Shown piece by piece: positions 1-9,900 of a DNA stretch of 64,000 nt. Position numbers and translations under genes: made by a program. The notes under the pieces were generated by a model, which saw nothing but the letters and a program-made list of their open reading frames with translations, did not search any database and had not been told where the DNA came from. Each line of letters begins with the position of its first letter. Position 1 is the stretch's first letter. Source of the DNA: Thermoplasmatota archaeon (lineage in GTDB: Archaea > Thermoplasmatota > E2 > UBA202 > JdFR-43); NCBI GenBank assembly GCA_029258955.1, contig JAPDJT010000028.1, positions 1 through 64,000 on the forward strand, written 5' to 3'.

Positions 1-127
1 AAGAACAATTCACATATATACAAAAGTAAAGAAGCCATTAGAAAATGTCATTCTGCATAATTATGTAAATGTAACATGTGATGAAGGAAAATATGCTGAA
101 ACAACAGAAGACACACAAGTAATTTCA
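1..127. repeat. 127-bp perfect direct repeat, copy 1
   Basis: Bases 1-127 are identical to 754-880 (offset 753, a multiple of three), inside the DUF11 coding region. The copy may extend left beyond the window. It indicates recent module duplication or gene conversion. Confidence 0.95.
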
Positions 128-2062
128 GCTCCAGAACTAATAATAACAAAAGAAGCAATAGATGTAAATGGCTCTCCATTAGAACCAGGAGATAAAATAC
201 ATTATATAATAAATATAACAAACAAAGGAGACAAAAATCATAAAAACAATGCAGGAAATGAATTAGAAGATTTTATTCCAAAGCATACAACATATGAAGC
301 AAATTCATTAAAAGCAAATAAAGGAATTGCTACCATCACAGGAAATAAAATCATATGGAATGGAGAAATAAATGTTAGCGAGACAATTACCATAGAATTT
401 AATGTAACAGTTGCTCAGCTAATAGATAACAATACATACATAAACAATACAGCAAAGCTATTCTGGGATAGCAATGGAGACGATGTAAATGAAAATTACA
501 GCTATGCAAATACAAGCTTACAAGTTATTTGCTATCCAATACTGCAAATAGAAAAATCAGATGAAAAAGATCCAGTTCATCCAGGAGAATGGCTAAATTA
601 CACAATTACAGTAACAAATACAGGAAATGGAAATGCAACTAATGTAATCATAACAGAAACATATGATAGCAGAATAATATACCAGTATGCAAATCCTCCT
701 CCAACAATAGGCAATAACACATGGAAATTCTCATTACTTCAGCCAGGAGAATCAAGAACAATTCACATATATACAAAAGTAAAGAAGCCATTAGAAAATG
801 TCATTCTGCATAATTATGTAAATGTAACATGTGATGAAGGAAAATATGCTGAAACAACAGAAGACACACAAGTAATTTCACCTGTCTTAAAAATTTATAA
901 AGAAAGCATTCCACCAATAGCAGAGAAAAATGCAACTATTCTTTTCAAGATAAAAGTTAAAAATATTGGTTTAGCAAAAGCAACAGAAGTTTTTGTAAAA
1001 GATATGTTAGATGATAAAGTTAGATACAATTCCTCAACATCCGATGGAATAATGATTGATAATTATACTTGGTATTTTGAGGAAATTTTGCCAGGCGATG
1101 AGAAGGAAATCTTAATATATGTAGATGTGCTGGCTGATGAGGGAGATGTGATTATAAATTATGCAAATGTAACTTGTAAAGAAGAATCATATGATGAAGT
1201 TGAAATTGAGATTCCTGTTAAATCATATCCTCCATATACCTATAAGAAATTTAACGGAGCAGTTGTAAATAAATCATGGTTCTATGATGGTTTGTATGTT
1301 CTTCATTACATACTAAATACAACAACTATAGATTTGGTTGCTATTGATAATGGTTCAGGTGTGAAGAAAACATATTATAGAATTTTCAAATTTGTTGATG
1401 GAAGATGGATTTTATTGTTTGACTGGCAAGAGTATGGCAAATGGAAAGCATATCTGCCATATTATCCAATAAATCTTGCTGATTTAGCAGAGTTATACAA
1501 CTATTCTCCATGTGGAAAATTTGAAATTGAATTTTATAGCATAGATAAAGCTGGAAATATTGAGGAGATGAGATGGAATGACGTATTTGTAGATTGCTAT
1601 GCTCCTATATCATCCATTAATATAACTGGCGAAACGCTACATAGCATTAATTTAACTATAAACGCGAGTGATGAAGGAGTAGGAATTGAAAAAATTGAGA
1701 TGTATTATAGATATAGCACTGATAACACCTCTTGGAGCAACTGGACATTATTTGCAACTATTGAGCAAAATGCAACCTTAGAATTTATGCTAAACAAAAC
1801 TGGCTACTATCAATTTGCCAGCGTTGCTTATGATTTATTGGGCAATAAAGAGTATTTAAGAGTAAAAGCAATCTACAGATATAAAGAGCCGTGGGATGTT
1901 AATGGAGACGGGAAAGTAAATGTTGATGACCTCATCATTTTAATAGAACACTGGCTCCAGACGCCATCGCAACCAGATTGGTATGAAGATGCAGATGTGA
2001 ATAGGGATGGAATTGTTGATGTGCATGATGTATTGCTTATTATGATTCATTGGACGGGATAA
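2..2062 (+). CDS. Secreted DUF11-repeat/Ig-like protein with C-terminal dockerin (5' partial)
   Basis: The reading frame is open from base 2, so the gene starts before the window; 686 codons are visible. Residues 1-400 are tandem DUF11-type modules (typical stretch ITVTNTGNGNATNV), one pair encoded by a perfect DNA repeat. Two Ig-like modules follow at about 410-625. The C-terminus (about 628-686) is a type I dockerin with two calcium loops, DVNGDGKVNVDD and DVNRDGIVDVHD, ending in WTG. N-glycosylation sequons are abundant. No catalytic domain is visible. It lies one base before a cohesin gene, so the dockerin probably binds a cohesin protein of this locus (inference). An internal ATG at 1004 is not the start, because homologous modules lie upstream in frame. 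Confidence 0.85.
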   Translation, partial: RTIHIYTKVKKPLENVILHNYVNVTCDEGKYAETTEDTQVISAPELIITKEAIDVNGSPLEPGDKIHYIINITNKGDKNHKNNAGNELEDFIPKHTTYEANSLKANKGIATITGNKIIWNGEINVSETITIEFNVTVAQLIDNNTYINNTAKLFWDSNGDDVNENYSYANTSLQVICYPILQIEKSDEKDPVHPGEWLNYTITVTNTGNGNATNVIITETYDSRIIYQYANPPPTIGNNTWKFSLLQPGESRTIHIYTKVKKPLENVILHNYVNVTCDEGKYAETTEDTQVISPVLKIYKESIPPIAEKNATILFKIKVKNIGLAKATEVFVKDMLDDKVRYNSSTSDGIMIDNYTWYFEEILPGDEKEILIYVDVLADEGDVIINYANVTCKEESYDEVEIEIPVKSYPPYTYKKFNGAVVNKSWFYDGLYVLHYILNTTTIDLVAIDNGSGVKKTYYRIFKFVDGRWILLFDWQEYGKWKAYLPYYPINLADLAELYNYSPCGKFEIEFYSIDKAGNIEEMRWNDVFVDCYAPISSINITGETLHSINLTINASDEGVGIEKIEMYYRYSTDNTSWSNWTLFATIEQNATLEFMLNKTGYYQFASVAYDLLGNKEYLRVKAIYRYKEPWDVNGDGKVNVDDLIILIEHWLQTPSQPDWYEDADVNRDGIVDVHDVLLIMIHWTG
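754..880. repeat. 127-bp perfect direct repeat, copy 2
   Basis: Identical to bases 1-127. The copies diverge abruptly after base 880, where a different DUF11 module begins. Confidence 0.95.
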
Positions 2063-2063
2063 A

Positions 2064-2843
2064 ATGAAAAAATTGTTATTACCTCTTCTTTCAATAATCC
2101 TATTTATATCGTTGGTAAATGGGCAAGGAGAAAATTTTGTTAAAGTTAAAATAAAATCTCCTGTAAAATTTGGGGAGGTAATTATTGCTAATATAACTAT
2201 AGAAGCAAATGAACCAATTATGGGAATACAATTTAATGTTACATTTAATGGATTGGAGGCAATTTCTATAGAAAAAGGAGATTTTTTTGATTACTGGGCA
2301 AATGATTTTGCTGAAAATTTTACTGTTATAGATAATGAAAATGGTAGCATTTATAATGTAGTTGCATTTTCAAATTCACCAGTTATTGGAAAAGGAGTAG
2401 TAGCGAGAATATATTTTAAAAGCATAGCTGAAGGAGTTGCAACAGTAAATTTAACAAATGTTGTTGTAGCTGATGAAAATGGAAATGCAACAGATGCTAC
2501 GATTTTAAACACAAGCATTTATGTTGATGCAACCGCTCCATCAATAAATTTAATAGAAACTCCAGCAAAAAATACAACAGAAAAAAATGTTACATTTAGT
2601 TGGAATGCAACAGACGATCTTTCTTTAAACATTAAATTTTCCTATAAATTAGACAATATAAATTGGAGCAATTGGGGAGAAAATCTCTCCGTTAGTTATG
2701 AAAATTTATCATATGGTTCCCATCTCTTCCAATTGAAAGCAGTGGATGAAGCTGGAAATATTGCATGGCTTAATTACTCCTTCAATATTACAGATAAAAA
2801 TCCTCCATTCATTAATGAATTTCAATCAATAACTTTTAAATAG
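2064..2843 (+). CDS. Secreted single-cohesin protein, short form without anchor
   Basis: 259 aa. The N-terminus (about 1-20) is a signal peptide. Residues about 24-150 form a cohesin-like beta-sandwich (VKIKSPVKFGEV, GIQFNVTFNG, GVVARIYFKS) and about 155-245 an Ig-like module. The chain stops just after DKNPPFINE, which looks like the first strand of another Ig module. The protein therefore seems truncated relative to the larger cohesin proteins downstream, and has no membrane helix. The ATG lies one base after the stop of the dockerin gene upstream, so they are surely co-transcribed. It probably binds a dockerin of this locus; the module match is by motif reading only. Confidence 0.8.
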   Translation: MKKLLLPLLSIILFISLVNGQGENFVKVKIKSPVKFGEVIIANITIEANEPIMGIQFNVTFNGLEAISIEKGDFFDYWANDFAENFTVIDNENGSIYNVVAFSNSPVIGKGVVARIYFKSIAEGVATVNLTNVVVADENGNATDATILNTSIYVDATAPSINLIETPAKNTTEKNVTFSWNATDDLSLNIKFSYKLDNINWSNWGENLSVSYENLSYGSHLFQLKAVDEAGNIAWLNYSFNITDKNPPFINEFQSITFK

Positions 2844-2862
2844 CATTGATGCTATTAAAACA

Positions 2863-5800
2863 GTGAAATATAAGCCTGTATTAGTAGCATTGCTGATTTT
2901 AATATCATTTAACAATTTTACTACTTTAAGTATACCTCCTTTTCCCTTTACAATTGGTGGCTGGGTTTATTTTGCAGGAGATGGTGTTGTAGCAAATGCA
3001 AGCGTTACAGTGGAGAATTTAAGAACTGGAGAAAAAATCAATACAACAGCAAACTCCGAGGGTTTTTATAAAGCCCAATTTTCAGATTGGCAATATGGAG
3101 ATGAATTATTTATTGAAGCATTCTATGAAGATTGGTATGGAAATGAAAGTTATATAATTGAAAGTGGTTATACAGCTGTAGTTAACATTACACTACATAG
3201 AACTGTTATCCCTCCAACTATATCATTTTCTCCATCATTTTCAAATTGGACCAATAGCAATATTATAGTTAATGTTACAATAACAGATGATGAAGAAATA
3301 AATATAACAAGATATGCATGGAGCAACAGCCAAGAAAAACCTTCAACATGGAGTGATTGGCACACTGTCTTAAATGATACATATTCATTTCAAGTAGAGC
3401 AGGAAAATGAAGGAATATGGTATTTACATGTTGAAGCATATGATAATGAAGGAAATTATGGGTGGAATTATAGCGGAGAGTATAAAATAGATAAAAGTCC
3501 TCCATCATCTCATGTAGTAAAATTTTCATCATATTTTCAGGCAATACCATTTATTGTAAAAGCTAAGGCAACCGATGCTTTATCTGGAGTAAATTATGTA
3601 AAATTGTTTTATAGATACAGTCCAGATAATTTTTCATGGACTCCTTGGCTACTATATGGCTTAGCAAATGAAACATATCAATGGAATTTTAATGCACCAA
3701 ATGGGAGCGGATATTATCAGTTTTATAGCATTGCATGTGATAATGTTGGCAATGAAGAAAGCAAGACCCAAGAAGAAGCAATTTGTTTTGCAAATTACCC
3801 GCCAGACAAACCATGCTCACCTTATCCAGAAAACGGAAGTATAGATATTCCATTAAATGTAACATTGTCTTGGCAGTGTAATGATATTGATGGAAACGCA
3901 TTAACATATGATGTTTATTTTGGCGATAAATTTCCATTGCAAAAAATTGCAGAGAATATTACAACAAATAGTTATAGCGTTGAATCATTAAAACATGAAA
4001 CATATTATTGGTATGTGGTTGCATGGGACGAATATGGAGCTAAAAATACAAGCCAGATATGGCATTTTACAACATTGCCAAATAATCCACCAACCTGTTC
4101 AATAGAGGCAAATCCCTCAGTGGGCAAGCCACCATTAAATGTAACATTTTTCATGAATGCAAGCGATATAGACGGAAGCATAGCTTTATGGCAACTTGAC
4201 ATAGATGGCGATGACTCAGCAGAATATGAAGGTCCAAATGACCCACCTGCAAGATTAGCTTATACCTATAGTGAAATTGGTGTGTATGTTGTAAATCTTA
4301 CTGTAATAGATGATGATGGTGCAAAAGCATTTGATACAGCTAATGTAATAGTTTCAAACGCTCCTTCCAAGCCCATTCTAAACGGACCAACATGTGGCTA
4401 TACAAATGTAACTTATTCTTTTGAGGTTTCAGCATATGATATTGATGGTGATAAAATAAGATATGGTTTTGACTGGAATAATGATAGCATTGTAGATGAA
4501 TGGACAACTTGGTATAATTCAAATGAATCTGCAATTTGCAATCACTCATGGGAGAAAAAAGGTGTATATGCTATTAAAATTATTGCAGAAGATGAAAATG
4601 GAGTGAAAAGCGAGTGGAGCAATATTTTATTGATAAATATAACTATTCCATCCATTAATCATCCTCCATATAAGCCGATTAATCCATCACCACCAGATAA
4701 TGCCACTAATATTTCCATAAATCCTACATTAAAAGTATATGTTTTTGATCCAGATGGAGATATACTAAATGTTAGTTTTTATGATGGATATGGTAATTTA
4801 ATTGGAATTGATGAAAATGTAAATAGTGGAAGCTATGCATCTATTAAATGGAATAATTTGAGCTATAATACCGTTTACAGATGGTATGCTGTTGTTAATG
4901 ATGGAAAAGAAACTAATATAAGCCAAATCTGGCAATTTACAACAAAAATGAATCACCCTCCCCTCATTATAAGCATATACCCAGAAAATGGATGTACAGT
5001 TAATGCATCTGTTAATCTTTCATTTACTATAGTTGATAAAGAAGGAGACCCATTTAACTTTATTTTAAAAACAAATTTTGGAATAAATGATACAAGATAT
5101 AATTTGACAAATAACACTTTTTCGTATCAGATTAATTTGCAATACAATAGAACATACTATTGGAATATATCTGTTTGGGATGCACACGGTATGAAAAATT
5201 ATTCATTTTATTTCTTCACCAGAGGAGAAATTTACTCTTACGAAATTATTGGCGCCCCCCGCCACAACCAATGGATTTCTTTGTACACCCCGATAAAGTT
5301 TGTTTCAAATGCAGAGAAGATATATTATAGAATATGGTACAATGGCGAGTGGTATCCAGCGCCGGGAACAGGCAAAGGTAAAGATAATAATTTCTGGGTT
5401 TATAATGGAAGCTTTAGATTAAATGAGTTTGATTGGGCACATAGTGGATTGTACTATTTTGAATTTTATGGAGAAGGAGAAGGTAATTTACACAATTTTT
5501 CGTTATATGTAGATTGCATAATACCATCTGCAAATTTAACAGCTTCTTGTGAATTAACTAACCAAAAAAACATCACCTTATTCATTTCGTCAAATGATAA
5601 TGTTGGAATAAAAGAAGTGAAAATTTATTATTCATATTCAAAAAATAAAAGCTGGAATTCTTGGCTTCTTATAAATGAATATAATGCATCCAAATTTAAC
5701 ATAACATTTAACTTTTCTTTACCAGGATTCTATGCATTTGTAGCTATTGCAGAGGATTTGTTAAATAACACTGAGAGCTTCCCAGCCACTCCAGATTGTA

Positions 5801-5970
5801 TAGTTAGGTATTATACAACAGATTTGAACGACGATGGAAAAACAAATGTCCTCGATTTGGTAAAGTTGATAAAATATTGGGAAACGACGGAAGCAGATTA
5901 TGATTTAAATGGAGATGGTGTTGTAAATGTAAAAGATTTATTACTTCTCTTCCTCAATTGGACGGGATAA
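2863..5970 (+). CDS. Secreted multi-domain PKD/FN3/Ig protein with C-terminal dockerin
   Basis: 1035 aa from a GTG start followed directly by a good signal peptide (1-25). Domains in order: carboxypeptidase-regulatory-like (about 28-110), two Ig-like (110-310), FN3-like (314-403), PKD (406-500), PKD-like (502-595), two FN3-like (600-790), a module with GEWYPAPGTGKGKDNN (about 792-885) that recurs in the giant downstream protein, Ig-like (888-980) and a dockerin (about 983-1035; loops DLNDDGKTNVLD and DLNGDGVVNVKD, ending WTG). No catalytic centre is seen. It is the third gene of the 2-6877 operon. Likely a cell-surface adhesive or display protein docking to a cohesin (inference). Confidence 0.85.
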   Translation: MKYKPVLVALLILISFNNFTTLSIPPFPFTIGGWVYFAGDGVVANASVTVENLRTGEKINTTANSEGFYKAQFSDWQYGDELFIEAFYEDWYGNESYIIESGYTAVVNITLHRTVIPPTISFSPSFSNWTNSNIIVNVTITDDEEINITRYAWSNSQEKPSTWSDWHTVLNDTYSFQVEQENEGIWYLHVEAYDNEGNYGWNYSGEYKIDKSPPSSHVVKFSSYFQAIPFIVKAKATDALSGVNYVKLFYRYSPDNFSWTPWLLYGLANETYQWNFNAPNGSGYYQFYSIACDNVGNEESKTQEEAICFANYPPDKPCSPYPENGSIDIPLNVTLSWQCNDIDGNALTYDVYFGDKFPLQKIAENITTNSYSVESLKHETYYWYVVAWDEYGAKNTSQIWHFTTLPNNPPTCSIEANPSVGKPPLNVTFFMNASDIDGSIALWQLDIDGDDSAEYEGPNDPPARLAYTYSEIGVYVVNLTVIDDDGAKAFDTANVIVSNAPSKPILNGPTCGYTNVTYSFEVSAYDIDGDKIRYGFDWNNDSIVDEWTTWYNSNESAICNHSWEKKGVYAIKIIAEDENGVKSEWSNILLINITIPSINHPPYKPINPSPPDNATNISINPTLKVYVFDPDGDILNVSFYDGYGNLIGIDENVNSGSYASIKWNNLSYNTVYRWYAVVNDGKETNISQIWQFTTKMNHPPLIISIYPENGCTVNASVNLSFTIVDKEGDPFNFILKTNFGINDTRYNLTNNTFSYQINLQYNRTYYWNISVWDAHGMKNYSFYFFTRGEIYSYEIIGAPRHNQWISLYTPIKFVSNAEKIYYRIWYNGEWYPAPGTGKGKDNNFWVYNGSFRLNEFDWAHSGLYYFEFYGEGEGNLHNFSLYVDCIIPSANLTASCELTNQKNITLFISSNDNVGIKEVKIYYSYSKNKSWNSWLLINEYNASKFNITFNFSLPGFYAFVAIAEDLLNNTESFPATPDCIVRYYTTDLNDDGKTNVLDLVKLIKYWETTEADYDLNGDGVVNVKDLLLLFLNWTG
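5341..5403. repeat. 63-bp identical segment shared with the giant dockerin gene
   Basis: Bases 5341-5403 are identical to 7558-7620 and encode the GEWYPAPGTGKGKDNN segment in both genes. Sequence on either side diverges quickly. The conservation of synonymous positions points to gene conversion or recent exchange. Confidence 0.9.
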
Positions 5971-5971
5971 A

Positions 5972-6877
5972 ATGAAAAGAGCACTCATTTTCCTATTAAT
6001 ATTCATCCCAATCTCTCTGGCACAGACTCCTCCTCATATTATCCAGGGATTTATTTATTATAACAATGAGCCTGTAGACGCAGAAATCACCATAATAAAT
6101 TTAGAAAATGGAGAAAAAGTTGTAGCAGAGAGTCAAAAAGGGACATATATTGTTGCTATTTCAACTGAATCATGGCAAGATGGCGATAAGGCAAAGATAG
6201 TGGTTGAATATAAAAACATGCATGTAGAAAAAGAATTTATAATTGATTTAAGCAAGATACCTCAATGGCTCAATATTAGTATAGAGAACAAAAAACCAAT
6301 TGCAGATTTCACTTACACTCCACAACAACCAACAGATTTGGATACAATAACATTTGCAGATGCTTCCAATGATCCAGATGGAAGCATTGTTTCATGGCTT
6401 TGGGACTTTGGAGATGGAAACACAAGCACAGAACAAAATCCAACTCATAAATATGCAGACAATGGAACATATGTTGTAAAACTTACAGTTACAGATGATA
6501 AAGGAGCAACAAGTTACACAACAAAAATAATTGAAGTAGCAAATGTTCCACCAACAGTTGCAATAACATATGAGCCAGGAAAGCCAGAAGTAAAGAAAGA
6601 AATTAAATTTAAAGCAATTGCAACAGACGATGATGGTTACATTGTAAATTACACATGGGACTTTGGAGATGGAAACACAAGCTATGGAAAAAATGTAACA
6701 CATGTATATACGAAAAAAGGGACTTATACAGTTACGCTAGTTGTAGAAGATAATGATGGTGATATAACTATTAAAAAAGAGAAAATAACAGTTGGAAACG
6801 TGGAATCGCCAGCATTTAATGTTATACCTCTTTTAATCATTTTTTTAGCTATTGTTTTATTGAAGCGCAACAGATAA
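5972..6877 (+). CDS. Membrane-anchored double-PKD surface protein
   Basis: 301 aa. Signal peptide (1-17), a carboxypeptidase-regulatory-like beta module (about 22-100), two PKD domains (about 103-190 and 190-273, each with a WDFGDGN motif), and a C-terminal hydrophobic helix followed by KRNR (about 279-301), typical of an archaeal membrane anchor with a short cytoplasmic tail. Its PKD pair is encoded by a 424-bp stretch identical to that of the double-cohesin scaffold at 16760-19369. Last gene of the first operon; the ATG is one base after the upstream stop. It may hold partner proteins at the membrane (inference). Confidence 0.85.
   Translation: MKRALIFLLIFIPISLAQTPPHIIQGFIYYNNEPVDAEITIINLENGEKVVAESQKGTYIVAISTESWQDGDKAKIVVEYKNMHVEKEFIIDLSKIPQWLNISIENKKPIADFTYTPQQPTDLDTITFADASNDPDGSIVSWLWDFGDGNTSTEQNPTHKYADNGTYVVKLTVTDDKGATSYTTKIIEVANVPPTVAITYEPGKPEVKKEIKFKAIATDDDGYIVNYTWDFGDGNTSYGKNVTHVYTKKGTYTVTLVVEDNDGDITIKKEKITVGNVESPAFNVIPLLIIFLAIVLLKRNR
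6285..6708. repeat. 424-bp perfect duplication, copy 1 (PKD pair)
   Basis: Every base of 6285-6708 matches 18759-19182 on the same strand, with mismatches beginning immediately outside. It encodes most of two PKD domains in two different genes, so it is a recent duplication or gene conversion. Confidence 0.95.
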
Positions 6878-6899
6878 AACAATCCTGAAAAAATAGAAA

Positions 6900-6910
6900 T
6901 TTATATAAAG
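6900..6910 (+). promoter_or_regulatory. TATA box for the giant dockerin gene
   Basis: TTTATATAAAG preceded by an A-rich BRE-like stretch. Transcription should start about 25 bases downstream, near 6930, giving a leader of about 30-35 bases before the ATG at 6964. Confidence 0.6.
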
Positions 6911-6920
6911 AGCGAAAATA

Positions 6921-6946
6921 TTCCTAACCTAACGACATGTTAGGAA
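6921..6946. promoter_or_regulatory. 8-bp inverted repeat around the predicted transcription start
   Basis: TTCCTAAC (6921-6928) and GTTAGGAA (6939-6946) are perfectly complementary across a 10-base spacer. The position around the expected start site, just before the Shine-Dalgarno sequence, would suit an operator or a 5' mRNA hairpin. Function is inferred from position only. Confidence 0.45.
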
Positions 6947-6963
6947 AAATAAGGGGGGAAAAA

Positions 6964-9900
6964 ATGAATAGTGGAATAAATATGAAGGATAGGGGTATAG
7001 ATAAAAAGAAATTAGTAGTAACTGTGATAGCGTTGGCGATGAGTCTATCTGCCTTTTCATTGCTTGTAATGCAGCCAGCAGAGGCTCAAGTTGGCGAACC
7101 CTATGTTATAACAGGTTATGTAAAATATGAAGATGGTACCCCAGTTGCTAATGCTTTGGTATGGCTCAAAGATGTTGATACTGGAGTAGAAAATCAAACA
7201 TATACAGATGCAAGTGGTAGATATGTAATATCATTTATCAGAGGAGATGAATGCTTCGAGGGAGATTGGCTCATAGGAAGAGCCAATGATAGCGATGGTT
7301 ATCAAGGAACAAATGATACCTATTTTAATTTCACTATATGGACTGTATATGGTTGGACATCAAGAGACACTCAATGGCTTAACTTTACTATAGATACACC
7401 AATAACAACAAAAACAATAACTGATGTCTGTCCAGAGAGAAATTATGATGAGCCAAGAAGCAGAAGTTGGATTACATCAGATGCAATTTTCAATTTCACA
7501 GCTACAGATGAATTAACAGAAGGAGGAGTTAATGCAACTTATGTAAGGATATGGTATAATGGCGAGTGGTATCCAGCGCCGGGAACAGGCAAAGGTAAAG
7601 ATAATAATTTCTGGGTTTATGGTACAGATGTTCCAGATAACTTTACATTTAATGATTTAAATGAATTGTTTGGCATACCAGTTGAAGAAGGCGGTATATA
7701 TTATGTAGAATATTATAGCGATGATGCAAATGAAACAGAAGAATATACTCATAACCAAACACACATTATTGATGATACACCGCCAGTATATGAGATTAAT
7801 TTTGGCACAACAATCTATAAGACATATGATGGCGAGCGATATCCAGTATTGAAATCATGCGATCCAATAGAAATACACGTGAATGATAGTGATGGCTCTG
7901 GAGTAACAGAGCTTAAAATATCTGTTTATAGAGGAGACAGCCCATATGGTACATTTACACTTGTTGAAGGACCAATCATAATTTATGACAATGATTTATT
8001 GGATGAAAATGATGAATTTGGTAAAATATCATATACATTGGAAGTATGTGATGTGGATTGTTTCCATAAGATAGTCATAGAGAGATGGGATTGTGTAGGC
8101 AATTATGCAAAGAGTGAAGAATATTTCATTATTGATGCTACACCACCAACTGTTACTAAGGAAATAGGAAAGCCATATGTTGAGCCTGGAGTAAACGGAC
8201 CATACTCATGGGTGAATTTCAGCACACCATTCTGGATAAATGCAACAGATGATGGTTGCTTAGGTGGAGTAGGAGTAGATTATATCTGGCTTACTATCTG
8301 GAATGATCCAAATATTACTGGAGATTCAGACTTTGTTGGATGCTGGATATGGAATAAGACAATGGGCGATTATGAATATATTGAATCAACAGAAAACTTC
8401 AAAGTATATGATGGAAGTGATTGGGACTTAAATGAAATAGAAGGAGTTGTTTCAATTAAATTCAGATTTGCTGAAGAATGCTTGCATGAAATACACTTTG
8501 GCGCAGTTGATAAATTAGGCAATGAGGCGCCAGAGCAAGAACAGCGCCATTATGTTGATAATACACCGCCTGGCATAATGAAGAGAGTTCCAAAAGTTGT
8601 TATGGTTGAGCAGACTGAATGGAACAATGCATCATGGGTTAATACATCTTATGAAGAGTTGACAGAGAATTGGCAAAGCTTTATTGCAACATGGAGCTAT
8701 ATAGATGCAGTGAGCATTTACATAAATGGTACTGTTGATGTTGCTTATCCAACAATAGTTGAAATTTGGGATGCAACCAGAACAGAGAAATTAGCTGAAA
8801 CAGAGCCAATTAATATATCTGGCGAGTATCATGGATGGGTACAATTACACTTGTTGAATCGCCTTTATGTAACACATGGTGAAACATACTGGATAAGAGT
8901 AAATAGTACTCAATGGATGCCATTGCAGTGGAATGCTAGCGACAATAATCCATATCCAGATGGATATGCAATTGTAAATGGTGTAGAAAACTACTCTTGG
9001 GACTTTACATTTAAGATAGAATATTATCCATATTTCAAGCCATTATTGTTGGAAGATTTCACAAATGGAATTCCAACTGACTGGTACAATACTTATGATC
9101 CTTGGTCAGGATATGTATGGAAAGTTGAATATACAGATGATGCTGGAGGTACAATACCAGAGGCAATTGTATATTGGGCAGATGTAAGCGATGGTGACAT
9201 GCTTTATACTACAGCAATAAATACAACTGGATACACATCATTGATACTTTCATTCAAAACATTTGTGGATGATTGGGATGGAGCCAACCATTCATATACA
9301 TTACATGTTGCAACAAGCACAGATGCTTCAACTTGGAATGATGTATGGAGCATAAGCCCAACAGAAGATTATGGACCATCTACAGAGAATATAGTACTTA
9401 CATCTGCCGATGGAGTAGGCTCACCAACACTCTACATAGCCTTCATTTTCACAGGAGATAATTTGGGATTAGATTACTGGTGTATTGACGATGTTGTTCT
9501 TTATGCTCAACCACTGTATTCTTACTTCAATTCCACAATTTCATGGGATGGTTTAAATGATACATATATTACAAGTGAGGCATTTTTCAATCTAACTGCT
9601 TGGGATGAGGGATGTAATGATGGAGTTGGGCTTGATAGCTTAGAGTATCGTATATGGAAATGGGATTATGATAATGAGATGTGGATCCTGCAGCAGGATT
9701 GGACAAATTATACTGGAGAGTTTAACATACCAGATAACTGCACACACAAGATAGAAATAAGAGCAAAGGATTTGCTTGGCAATACACGCATAATAGAGCA
9801 GATCCATCATGTTGATAATCTCCCACCAAGAATTGATTTACTATTGCCAGAGTGTGAGTATTATTACAATGAGACTGAAGATAAAGAATATCTACAGGCA

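Noticed and set aside
6937-6963. ATG at 6937 as the start of the giant protein
   Set aside because: It falls close to the expected transcription start and inside the inverted repeat; the ATG at 6964 has a strong Shine-Dalgarno and begins the signal peptide properly.
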